From the NCBI GenBank assembly GCA_035259385.1, contig DATFWL010000406.1, forward strand, positions 38,801 to 102,800: a stretch of DNA of 64,000 bases, given 5' to 3'. Within the stretch, counting starts at the first letter, position 1; every line of letters starts with the position of its first letter. The notes under the pieces were generated by a model that was not told the DNA's origin, did no database searches, and saw only the letters and a list, made by a program, of their open reading frames with translations. The position numbers were made by a program, and so were the translations under genes. Shown here piece after piece: positions 16,596-25,700 of this stretch. Source of the DNA: QHWK01 sp035259385 (GTDB lineage Bacteria > Acidobacteriota > Vicinamibacteria > Vicinamibacterales > CAVVIG01).

Positions 16596-18290
16596 ATGAC
16601 CGAGCCTCTGCTCAGCGAGGCGGCGAAATCGACGCCGCCGGTGAGCGCCTCGCGCGAGGCGCTGATGTTTCCCACCCTGACCGCGGCGCAGATCGCGCAG
16701 ATTGCCGCGCACGGACGCGTCCGCGCGCTGGCGCGCGGCGAGGTGCTCATCGAGGCGGGCGATCGGGTGGTGCCGTTCTTCGTGATCACCGCTGGCGCGA
16801 TCGAAATCGTCCGGCCGTCGCCCGCCGGCGACGTGCTGGTCGCCGTCCATGGTCCGGGGAAATTCACCGGCGAGGCGAACATGCTGCTCGGCCGGCGATC
16901 GTTGACGCGAGCGAGTGTCGTCGACGCCGGCGAGGCGATCGAGCTGACGCGGGATCAGGTGCTGACGCTCGTGCAGACCGACCCCGCGATCAGCGAGATC
17001 CTGATGCGGGCGTTCATCTACCGGCGGCTCGAGCTGGTCGCACACGGGATCGGCGACGTCGCGCTGATCGGGTCGCTGCATTCGCCGGCGACGCTGCGCA
17101 TCAGGGAATTCCTCACGCGCAACGGCCATCCGTTCGCCTACGTCGATCTCGACCGCGACACGGACGTGCAGGACCTCCTCGATCGCTTTCACGTGGCGAC
17201 CAGCGACATCCCGGTGCTGATCTGCTGCGGCCACGGCGTCCTGCGCAACCCGAGCAACGAGCAGATTGCCGACGTGCTTGGCTTCAACCAGAACATCGAT
17301 CAGACGCACGTGCGCGACGTCGTCGTCGTCGGCGCGGGGCCGGCAGGGCTGGCCGCCGCGGTGTACGCCGCGTCGGAGGGGCTCGACGTGCTCGTGATCG
17401 AGGCCAATTCCCCGGGAGGGCAGGCGGGGTCGAGCTCGCGAATCGAGAACTACCTCGGGTTTCCGACCGGCATCTCCGGCCAGGAGCTCGCCGGACGCGC
17501 GTTCGCGCAGGCCGAGAAGTTCGGCGCCGAGATTCTGATCGCGCGCGACGCGACCTCGCTCACCTGCAATCGCAAGCCGTATACGGTCGCGACTGGCGAG
17601 AGCGGACGCGTGCAGGCGCGGGCAATCATCCTCGCGACGGGCGCGCGCTACCGCAAGCCGGCGCTCGACAACCTGGCGCAGTTCGAGGGCGTCGGCGTTT
17701 ACTACAGCGCCACCTTCATGGAAGCCCAGCTCTGCGCCGGAGACGACGTGATCGTCGTCGGCGGCGGCAATTCAGCCGGGCAGGCAGCGGTGTTTCTGTC
17801 CGAGAGCGCCCGGCGCGTGCACATGCTGGTGCGATCGCCGGGCCTCGCCGAGAGCATGTCGCGCTATTTGATCCGCCGCATCGAGGACACCGCGAAGATC
17901 GAGCTGCGGTGCCTGACCGAGATCGTGGCGCTCGAGGGGAACGGCCACCTCGAACGCGTCCGCTGGCGCGACAACCGGACCGGCGACGTCAGCCGCCACG
18001 ACCTGCGGCACCTGTTCCTCATGACCGGCGCGGTGCCGAGCACCGCGTGGCTCGGCGGCTGCGTCGCGCTCGACGCGAAGGGGTTCGTCAAGACCGGGCC
18101 GGATCTCTCGCGCGATGATCTGACGGCGGCGCAATGGCCGCTGGCGCGCGCCCCGTATCTACTCGAAACGAGTCTTCCCGGCGTGTTCGCGGTCGGCGAC
18201 GTGCGGTGCGGCAACGTCAAGCGTGTGGCGTCCGCGGTCGGCGAGGGCTCGATCGCGATCTCGTTCGTGCACCGCGTGCTCGCCGAGTAG
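16596..18290 (+). CDS. cyclic-nucleotide-binding / thioredoxin-reductase-like FAD fusion protein
   Basis: This protein has 564 residues in three modules. Residues about 25-145 are a cNMP-binding beta-roll (GEVLIEAGD, FVITAGAIEIV). Residues about 150-225 are a glutaredoxin/thioredoxin-like fold whose active-site CxxC position reads SLHSPATL. Residues about 240-560 are a TrxR-like FAD/NAD(P)H reductase with VVVGAGPAGLAAA, VIVVGGGNSAGQAA and GVFAVGDVRCGN. The TrxR catalytic CATC is SATF, so neither redox module has its cysteines. The protein may act as a nucleotide-gated flavin oxidase or sensor. Loss of the cysteines may be family-wide. Its 3' end overlaps the convergent trehalose gene. Confidence 0.9.
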   Translation: MTEPLLSEAAKSTPPVSASREALMFPTLTAAQIAQIAAHGRVRALARGEVLIEAGDRVVPFFVITAGAIEIVRPSPAGDVLVAVHGPGKFTGEANMLLGRRSLTRASVVDAGEAIELTRDQVLTLVQTDPAISEILMRAFIYRRLELVAHGIGDVALIGSLHSPATLRIREFLTRNGHPFAYVDLDRDTDVQDLLDRFHVATSDIPVLICCGHGVLRNPSNEQIADVLGFNQNIDQTHVRDVVVVGAGPAGLAAAVYAASEGLDVLVIEANSPGGQAGSSSRIENYLGFPTGISGQELAGRAFAQAEKFGAEILIARDATSLTCNRKPYTVATGESGRVQARAIILATGARYRKPALDNLAQFEGVGVYYSATFMEAQLCAGDDVIVVGGGNSAGQAAVFLSESARRVHMLVRSPGLAESMSRYLIRRIEDTAKIELRCLTEIVALEGNGHLERVRWRDNRTGDVSRHDLRHLFLMTGAVPSTAWLGGCVALDAKGFVKTGPDLSRDDLTAAQWPLARAPYLLETSLPGVFAVGDVRCGNVKRVASAVGEGSIAISFVHRVLAE

Positions 18291-20471
18291 CGGCCCGCCC
18301 TCGAGGAGCGCCGCCAGGAACCGGCGCACCGCCTGCGGACTCCGGAGGCGGCGGGTCGCCTGGCTGGCGCCCGGGCCGACGTGCAGGGAGATCCCGGTCT
18401 GCGGCAGCGCCGCGAACATCTCCTCGTCGGTCCGATCGTCGCCGAACGCGACGATGACCGCGGGCGGAGGATGCTGCGAGAGGAGATGCTGCACGACGGC
18501 CGCCTTGGTCGCGGCGCGCGGCCGCACTTCCACGACGCGCTTGCCTTCGAGGATGTCGGCCGGATGATTGGCGAGCGCGCGCGACAGCGCGACCCGGAGC
18601 TCGCGCGCCTGCGCGCTGCCGAATCCGCGCGCCACCCGCCGGTAGTGCCACGCCACCGACGAGGTCTTCATCTCGACGAACGCGCCGGGCGTGACCCGCG
18701 CGAACGCTTCCATCTGGGCCCGCGCCAGCTCGAGCCATTCGCCGCCCACCTCGTCGACAGTCGCGGCCCAGACGTCGGCGCGCGCCGGCTTGTACCAGAC
18801 GCCATGCTCGGCCCACAGCTCGATCGGCAGCGCGCCGAACCAGGCGTCGAGCACGTCGCGGGAGCGGCCGCTCACCATCAGAATCGACGTGTCGGGACGG
18901 TCGGCGAGCGCGTCGATGAGCTCGAGGAGATCGCCGTCGGGCTGCGCCTCGTCCGGCGTATCCGCGATCGGGACCAGCGTGCCGTCGTAGTCGAGCAGGA
19001 TGGCCAGCGGCGTCGCCGCCCGGATCGTCGAGAGCGTCTCGCGCAGCGCCTCGTCCGGCGTCGCACGGCGATCGCTGGGCGGCTCGCTCGCCAGCACCTC
19101 GACGAAATGTTCGGCCCAGCGGTGGACGTCGTAGGTGGTGACGCGCGCGTGCAGCGCGCGCATGCGACGGCGGCGCTCCGGCGCCGGCATCGCGAGCGCG
19201 CGGCGCATCGCCTCGGCGATCGAATCGGTGTCGTAGGCGTTGACGGTCAGCGCTTCCTGCAGCTCTTCGGCGGCGCCGGCGAACTCGCTGAGGACGAGCA
19301 CGCCGTCGCCGTCGACGCGCGCGGCCGCGTACTCCTTCGCGACCAGGTTCATGCCGTCGCGCAGCGGTGTCACGAGCATCACGTCGGCGGCGCGATAGAG
19401 CGCGACGAGCTGCTCGACCGTCACCGACTGATAGAGGTAGTGGATCGGGACCGCGTTGATCGTGCCGTAGCTGCCGTTGATGCGGCCGATCATCGCGTCC
19501 ACCTCGCCGCGGTATTCCTGGTAGCTGGGCACCGATTCGCGCGAGGGCACGGCGACCTGGATCAGCCGGACGCGATCGCGCAGCGCCTCGTCCTGCAGCA
19601 CCGACTCGAAGGCGCGCAGCCGCCGCGGAATGCCTTTCGTGTAGTCGAGTCGATCGACGCCGAGCAGGATCGCGCGGCCGCCGGCCTGCGTCTTCAGCTC
19701 CGCAACGGCCGCCTCGGTCGCCGGCGAGGCTGCCAGCGTCGTGAGCGCCGCGGCGTCAACGCCCATCGGGAACACGCCGAACCTGACCCGGCGATCCTCG
19801 AGCCACACACCGTCCTCGTCCGAATCGCCGCCTGCCAGGTGGCCGACGGCCGCAGCGAAATGCTGCTGATACGAAAAGGTGTGGAACCCGACCAGGTCCG
19901 CGCCGAGCAGGCCGGCGAGCAGCTGCCGCCGCCACGGCAGAATCCGGAACACTTCCGCGGACGGAAACGGGATATGCAGGAAGAAGCCGATGCGCGCGTC
20001 GGGCAGCTGCCGGCGGATCAGGTCCGGCACGAGCATCAACTGATAGTCGTGCACCCAGATCAGGTCGCCCGGTCGATAGCGTTCGATCGCGACGGCCGCG
20101 AACCGCCGGTTGACCGCCTCGTAGGTGGACCAGGACGAGGCGCCGAGCGGCAGCCGATCGATGAGATAGTGAAACAGCGGCCACAGCACGCCGTTCGAGA
20201 ATTCTTCGTAGTACTGCCGCACGTCGTCGCGTGACAGGTGGACCGCGACGATGCCTCGCTCGGCGAGCTGATCGTCGAGCGCGCGCTGCTGCTCCGGAGG
20301 GGGCGTCTCGATGCCCGGCCAGCCGATCCACAACCCGCCGGTGCGCTCGTGCCAGCCGCGGAGCCCGGTGGCGAGGCCGCCCGACGCCTGCGAGAACGAC
20401 ACTCCCTGGTCGGTCACCGCAGCCGTAATGGGCAGCCGGTTGGAAATGATGAGCAGTCTATTGGCGGGCAT
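18159..20471 (-). CDS. otsAB: fused trehalose-6-phosphate synthase / trehalose-6-phosphate phosphatase
   Basis: This protein has 770 residues from the ATG at 20471; the GTG at 20489 is an alternative. Residues about 1-465 are the OtsA GT20 domain: IISNRLPIT, SGGLATGL, WVHDYQLMLVP, GVDRLDYTKGIP and TPLRDGMNLVAKEY. Residues about 495-745 are the OtsB HAD phosphatase: LLDYDGTLVPIAD, MVSGRSRDVLDAWFG and AFGDDRTDEEMF. Together they turn UDP-glucose and glucose-6-phosphate into trehalose, an osmo- and desiccation protectant. The last 44 codons run antisense through the 3' end of the FAD fusion gene, an overlap of 132 bp, so the C-terminal tail is probably not functional sequence. Confidence 0.93.
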   Translation of the reverse strand: MPANRLLIISNRLPITAAVTDQGVSFSQASGGLATGLRGWHERTGGLWIGWPGIETPPPEQQRALDDQLAERGIVAVHLSRDDVRQYYEEFSNGVLWPLFHYLIDRLPLGASSWSTYEAVNRRFAAVAIERYRPGDLIWVHDYQLMLVPDLIRRQLPDARIGFFLHIPFPSAEVFRILPWRRQLLAGLLGADLVGFHTFSYQQHFAAAVGHLAGGDSDEDGVWLEDRRVRFGVFPMGVDAAALTTLAASPATEAAVAELKTQAGGRAILLGVDRLDYTKGIPRRLRAFESVLQDEALRDRVRLIQVAVPSRESVPSYQEYRGEVDAMIGRINGSYGTINAVPIHYLYQSVTVEQLVALYRAADVMLVTPLRDGMNLVAKEYAAARVDGDGVLVLSEFAGAAEELQEALTVNAYDTDSIAEAMRRALAMPAPERRRRMRALHARVTTYDVHRWAEHFVEVLASEPPSDRRATPDEALRETLSTIRAATPLAILLDYDGTLVPIADTPDEAQPDGDLLELIDALADRPDTSILMVSGRSRDVLDAWFGALPIELWAEHGVWYKPARADVWAATVDEVGGEWLELARAQMEAFARVTPGAFVEMKTSSVAWHYRRVARGFGSAQARELRVALSRALANHPADILEGKRVVEVRPRAATKAAVVQHLLSQHPPPAVIVAFGDDRTDEEMFAALPQTGISLHVGPGASQATRRLRSPQAVRRFLAALLEGGPLLGEHAVHERDRDRALADRGRHTLDVAAPHVADREHAGKTRFE

Positions 20472-20571
20472 TTCTGCTGACCTGCTCACTCTTGCAAGTC
20501 AGACGCCGGCCTCGACCGTGTCTTATGAAGCGTTTACGGCAACCTCAGCCGCGTGCTAGGCTGCTCGCGAG

Positions 20572-20730
20572 GTGCACGCTACACGCTGGTTCAAGTGCCC
20601 GAGGTGCGGTTCCACCAAGACCGACCGGTCCCGCATCCGCTGGTACGAGGCGTGGCGCACACTGCTCGGGTCTCGCCGGCCCTACCGGTGCTTCGACTGT
20701 AACCGGAGATTCTGGAAGAACCCGTCCTAG
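20572..20730 (+). CDS. 52-residue zinc-ribbon protein
   Basis: The GTG at 20572 is the only start possible after an in-frame stop at 20557-20559, and a GCGAG lies just upstream. The protein has FKCPRCGS near the start and YRCFDCNRRFW near the end, a classic two-knuckle zinc ribbon separated by about 25 residues (RIRWYEAWRTLLGSRR). The frame closes with TAG at 20728-20730. Divergent from otsAB, it lies about 100 bp upstream of the receiver gene. It probably binds nucleic acid or protein. It is real by motif; the function is unknown. Confidence 0.65.
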   Translation: MHATRWFKCPRCGSTKTDRSRIRWYEAWRTLLGSRRPYRCFDCNRRFWKNPS

Positions 20731-20831
20731 GCGCGTGTCCGCGTGCGCGGTGACTCACCGGACGGCTCGCTTCTTCTTGCCGTCCGCCGTGATACCGGGT
20801 ATGTTCCGCGTCGTTCGACCGTTCCGTCGAC

Positions 20832-21305
20832 TTGTTGCGGTCGGCCTGTCGGCGACCGGGGGAGGGCACCCTGGCACTGCGAGTTCTGGTTGCCGAAGAT
20901 TCACCCATCGTTCAGCACACCCTCAGCGAGCTGCTGCGGTCCGCGGAGGTGCTCACCGTCGTCCGCGCGATGGACGGCGCTGAAGCGGTGCGGCTGGCCG
21001 TCGACGGCGGTCCCGACGTGGTCATCCTCGATTACGACATGCCGGGCACCAACGGCATCGAGGCCGCGCGCGCGATCCGCGCCCGGCGTTCCGACCTGCC
21101 ACTGATTCTGGTCGCGGCGACGGCGTCCGAGTACCTGATCGCGACCGCGATGACGGCGGGCATCAGCGGGTTCGTGCTGAAGCGCGATGTCGGCGACGAC
21201 CTGATCCGCGCCATCGAAACGGTTCGCTGCGGCGCGACGTTCGTCAGCCCGAGCGCCGCGCGCGCGTTGTACGAGCGGTACCTGCCATCAGCGCGACTGG
21301 CATAA
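20832..21305 (+). CDS. single-domain response regulator
   Basis: This is a receiver protein of up to 157 residues. All key residues are present: VLVAEDSP acidic pair, phospho-acceptor Asp in VVILDYDMPGTNG, the switch Thr/Ala region LVAATAS and Lys in FVLKRDVGDD. About 30 residues follow the receiver, ending LYERYLPSARLA, with no DNA-binding domain. The start is uncertain: TTG 20832 has no ribosome-binding site, while CTG 20871 sits four bases after GGGGGAGGG. It ends 11 bp before the SIR2/TIR gene, so it may report a phospho-relay signal to that cassette. Confidence 0.85.
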   Translation: MLRSACRRPGEGTLALRVLVAEDSPIVQHTLSELLRSAEVLTVVRAMDGAEAVRLAVDGGPDVVILDYDMPGTNGIEAARAIRARRSDLPLILVAATASEYLIATAMTAGISGFVLKRDVGDDLIRAIETVRCGATFVSPSAARALYERYLPSARLA

Positions 21306-21316
21306 GTCAGGCTGGC

Positions 21317-22705
21317 ATGGACGACAGCTTCCCCTGGGAAGACCTGCTCGACTACATCGAGGAGGGCAAGGTCGCTCCCGTCATCGGCCACGAGCTCATC
21401 GAGGCCGACTACCAGGGACGCCGCGTGTCGCTGCAGCGGTTGCTCGCAGAGCGGCTCGCCGAGCGCGAGAAGCTGACCGTCGAGTGGTCGCGCTACTTCG
21501 AGCTGAATGACGTCGTCTGCGCCTACCTGGCGAAGCCGCAGGCCAAGCTGGTCGGCCTGTACGACCGGATTGCCGGGCTGCTGCGCTCGCTGGCGCCGCC
21601 GTTCCCGATTCCGGACCCGCTGCGGCAGCTCGCCGAGGTCGGCTCGCTCGACCTGTTCGTGAGCATGACGTTCGACTCGCTCATGGCGCACGCGATCGAT
21701 CGGACGCGGTTCGGCGGCAACGAGGTCACGCGCGAGATCGAGTTTTCAATCAACCAGTCGACGGCGGCGCAGACCGAAGCGCAGAAAGTCAGACCGGGCG
21801 ACGCGCCGATCGTGTTCAACCTGCTCGGTCGCGCGTCGAGCAAGTTCGATTTCGCCATCCACGACGAGGACGCGCTCGAGTTCATCCATCGCCTGGTGAG
21901 CGGCGACGTGGCGCCGCCGGAGTGGCTGCTGTCGGAGCTGCGCAGCCGCCATCTGCTGCTGATCGGCGTGCACGTACCCGAATGGCTGGGGCGATTCATG
22001 CTGCGTGCCGCGACGCGCGATCGGCTGCGGCTGGCCCAGCGCGCCTACTTCATCGCCGGCGAGAACGTCCCGTCCGCCGCCGCGCTCACGCAGTTCCTGG
22101 CCCGGTTCGGCCGCGAAACCAGCATTGCGGTCTACGACGGCAGCGCGGCCGCGTTCGTCGGCGAGCTGCACACCCGATGGAAGGCGCGCCATCCCGACGC
22201 GGCGGCGGCCGCGCCCGAGACGCGCGCGGTGGACGCGCGCCGAGGCGCCATCTTCATCAGCTACGGCCGGGAGAATCTCGCCGCAGTGGAACGGCTGCAC
22301 AGCGCGATCGAGTCGCTTGGCGGCGACGTGTGGTTCGACAAGACCGAACTGAGCGCCGGCGACGAATGGGAGAAGAAGATCCTTCCGCAGATCCAGCGCG
22401 ACGTGCGGCTGTTCGTGCCGGTGATCTCCGATCGCACGGCGCAGCGCCACGAAGGCTACGTGTTCCGCGAGTGGCGTGAAGCGCTCGAGCGCTCGCGGAA
22501 GATCGTCGGCCGCCGGTTCATCGTGCCGATCGTCGTCGATCCGGACTTCACCGGAGACCTGCAGCGGTACGACGTGCTCGTCGACGAGTTTCCGGCGCTG
22601 CGCGACCTGCACGTCGGGCGCGCGCCCGGCGGCGAGCCGGACGACGAGCTGCGGCAGACGCTGGTCGCCGAGATTCGCGCAATGCGCCGGGAGGAGGCGC
22701 AGTGA
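21317..22705 (+). CDS. SIR2-like / TIR-domain fusion protein
   Basis: This protein has 462 residues. The N-terminal half (about 10-240) follows the SIR2-like scaffold: VAPVIGHEL (19-27), VSMTFDSLMAHAI, PIVFNLLGRASSKFDF, EDALEFIHRLVSG and HLLLIGVHVPEWLGRF. Its NAD-site residues are altered: GAG reads GHE, TNYD reads MTFD and HG reads LG. The C-terminal half is a TIR domain (from about 308) with GAIFISYGRENLAAVERL, WFDKTEL, FVPVISD and Glu385 in VFREWREAL, at the position of the TIR NADase glutamate. The stop overlaps the STAND gene start (GTGA), so the two products are made in step. It is probably a NAD-consuming or signal-producing effector. Confidence 0.85.
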   Translation: MDDSFPWEDLLDYIEEGKVAPVIGHELIEADYQGRRVSLQRLLAERLAEREKLTVEWSRYFELNDVVCAYLAKPQAKLVGLYDRIAGLLRSLAPPFPIPDPLRQLAEVGSLDLFVSMTFDSLMAHAIDRTRFGGNEVTREIEFSINQSTAAQTEAQKVRPGDAPIVFNLLGRASSKFDFAIHDEDALEFIHRLVSGDVAPPEWLLSELRSRHLLLIGVHVPEWLGRFMLRAATRDRLRLAQRAYFIAGENVPSAAALTQFLARFGRETSIAVYDGSAAAFVGELHTRWKARHPDAAAAAPETRAVDARRGAIFISYGRENLAAVERLHSAIESLGGDVWFDKTELSAGDEWEKKILPQIQRDVRLFVPVISDRTAQRHEGYVFREWREALERSRKIVGRRFIVPIVVDPDFTGDLQRYDVLVDEFPALRDLHVGRAPGGEPDDELRQTLVAEIRAMRREEAQ

Positions 22706-25700
22706 CGGCCGCCCAATGGCCCGGCGCCGCCGCCGATCGGCTGGATCGCGAGAACCCGTGGCCGGGCCTCGCCTCGTACGAGGAGTCGTCTCGCGATTTC
22801 TTCAGCGGCCGGGGGAGCGAAGCGGACGACCTGCAGCGGCGCATCGTGAACGATCCGGTCACGGTGCTGTTCGGAAAGTCCGGCCTGGGAAAGACCTCGC
22901 TGCTCAAGGCAGGCGTCTTCCCGCGCCTGCGTGAGAAAGGTCTGCTGCCGATCCTGTTGCGGCTGCAGGTCCTGTCCGACGCCGCCCCGTTCATCGAACA
23001 GGTGCGCCTGGCGATGTTCGACGAGCTGCGCTCGGCGAACATCGAGCACGCCGACGCCGAAAAGACGGAAACGCTCTGGGAGTACCTGCACCGGGCGCGG
23101 CAGGAGTTCTGGACGGCGCAGAACCGGCTCGTGCGGCCGGTGTTCGTCTTCGATCAGTTCGAGGAGCTGTTCACGCTCGGACGCGCGATGCCCGCCGCCG
23201 TCGATCGCTTCCGCGAGGACCTGGCGGACCTGGCGGAGAACCGGATCCCGGCACAGCTGGCGAGCCGTCTCGGCGAACGCGCGCCCGCGGAGGCGGGACT
23301 CGACTTCCAGGCGTGGCAGCACAAGATCGTCATCGCCCTGCGCGAAGACTTCCTCGCCGACCTCGAGGAGTGGCGGCTGAGCATGCCGTCGTTGCGGCGA
23401 AACCGGATGCGCCTGCTGCCGATGCGGCGCGACCAGGCCCTGGAGGCGGTGTTCAACGGGCGCACGAGCCACCTGGTGACCGAGCCGATCGCGCGCAGCA
23501 TCGTCGCGTTCCTCTCGTCCGGCGCCGCCAGCGACGACCGCGCCGTGGACGCGCCGGGGGATTCCGTCGAACCGGCGCTCCTCAGCCTGTTCTGCCGCGG
23601 TGTGAACGAGCATCGCAAACGCGACGGCAAGACGGCGTTCGACGAGGCGCTCGTCGAAGGCGGCAAGGGCACGATCGTCGCCGACTTCTATCGCGCGAGC
23701 GTCGCCGACCAGCCCGATCGCGTGCGCCGGTTCATCGAGGAAGAGCTGATCACCGAGCACGGCTTCCGCAACAGCTACGCGATCGAGAGCGCCATCGCGA
23801 AGGGGTCGATCACCGACAGCGAGCTGACGACCCTCATCGACCGGCACCTCCTGCGGCACGAGCATCATCTCGGGACCGACCGCGTCGAGCTGACGCACGA
23901 TCTCCTGACGAAAGCGGTTGCGGACGGGCGCGACGAGCGCCGCAAGGCCGAACGGCTCCGGCGCGAACGGCGTCAGCTCTGGAGAGCCCTCGGGTTTGCC
24001 GCCGCGTGTCTGGTCGTCACCGCCGCGTTCGGCTGGACGGCACTGCGGGCGTCGGCGGCGCGCGATGCGGCGCGGTCGCGCGAGCTGGCCGCGCACGCGG
24101 GATCCGTCATGAACCACGATCCCGAGCTGGCCATCGCCCTGGCGCTGGAAGGGTTGAAGCGATCGGACACGGTCGAAGCACGGTCGGCACTGATCAACGC
24201 CGCACAGTACGCCTGGCCCTCGGTGACGCTGCGCGCGAAGGACCACCTCACCGGCGACCCGGTCGCCGTCGCGCTCAGCTCGGACGGCAACGAGCTCGCC
24301 GTGCTCGAGTCCGGCGGGGCGATCAAGCTGTGGAACGTGCACGACGGCGAGCCACGGCTCGTCTGGACGGCGCCCGTGTCGGACGGGACCACCGTGGCCT
24401 TCAGTCCCGACAAGACGGTGGTGGCCGCGGCGCGAACCGCATCGGTCGATTTGCTCGACGCGGCAACCGGGAAGGTCAGGGCCACGCTGCCGGCGGACCT
24501 CGAGCAGAACCGGGACAAGGTCCTGGTGGTCTTCAGCCCTGACAACGTCTCGCTCGGCGCGAGCCTGAGCCAGCAGCGGATGCAGGTCTGGGATCGGCGC
24601 GGCGAGACGTGGACCGCGGCGCCGCTCCCGGACGTGCCGCCGGGACTCACCGGATTCGCGCTGCGCGCCGGCGGCACGCGCATCGTGGCGGTCGCACAAC
24701 CGCCGAGCGGCTTGTCGGCCTACGCGATTGACCGGAAGGCCAATGGCGCGTGGGCCGCGCCCGTTCTCCTGGATTTGTCGGAGTGCATGAAGCCCCAATC
24801 GGTTTCGCAGGGCGCCGTCTATTTCTCCGCCACGTGGACGCCGCGGGCTTGCACGTACGCGGTCGATTCGAATCAGTCCGAGCCGGAAATCAAGAGCCTC
24901 GTCATTTCGGACATCGTCTGGAGCGCACAGGGAAACGGATTCGCGGAGCTCCTTCCGCAGCAACGCTCGCTGGATCTCATCGTCGGCAGGCAGCAGAAAG
25001 GAGAACGGCTGACCAGCCATGTCAAAGGCGCGCATCCCAACGAGGCGACGAGCGAGAAGTCGCACCTGATCTCGGTGAGCGACGCCGGCACGCGCGTCGC
25101 GGTGATCGACAGCGACCACGACAACCTCGTCCGGATCTACTCGCTGGCGCAGCACAAGCCGCTGCTGTCGCGCCTGCCGGCGAATTCGTTCGTCCTGGCG
25201 CCTGACGGAGCGTGGATGGCGGTGGCAGCGCCCGGACCGGATGGCAACGGCGCGACCATCGACGTCATCCCGTTTGCCCGCGCGTTCGCAGCCAACAAGC
25301 TCTCGGACGGGTGGACGCGGATCGTGCTCGACACACCTCCGGACCGAGTTCATGGCGCGCGGAACTCGGTCGTCGCGGTCTGGCGCAATCCGGAGACCAC
25401 GCGCGTGTTCGACGCGGCGACGGGGAAACTGCGCTTCGAGCGGCAGGGCAGCGCGGAGCCGGTCGGACGCGGCGGCGAATGGCTCCTCACGCAGGTGGCC
25501 GCCGCGGCGTGGCAGGTGATCGACGCGCGCGACGGCTCACCGGCGGCCGTCCCTCAACTCGATCAGCGCACCGCGGTCGCAAGGGTGTCGCCTGCCGGAA
25601 CAGCGTTCGCGCTGGTCCGCGGGAAAGGGGCGGCGCTGTTCGAGGCGAGCCTCTACGCCGTCCGCGATCGCGCCATTACCTACACGGGTCAGATCTCGTA

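Noticed and set aside
20492..20983. A 163-codon plus-strand frame around the small zinc-ribbon gene
   Set aside because: It overlaps the zinc-ribbon gene and the receiver start in other frames and has no domain; the zinc-ribbon frame is better supported.
22456..25353. A 965-codon open frame on the minus strand
   Set aside because: It is fully antisense to the STAND NTPase, whose Walker motifs and propeller blades are clear. Its translation is Arg/Gln-rich with no motifs, as expected from third-position GC bias.
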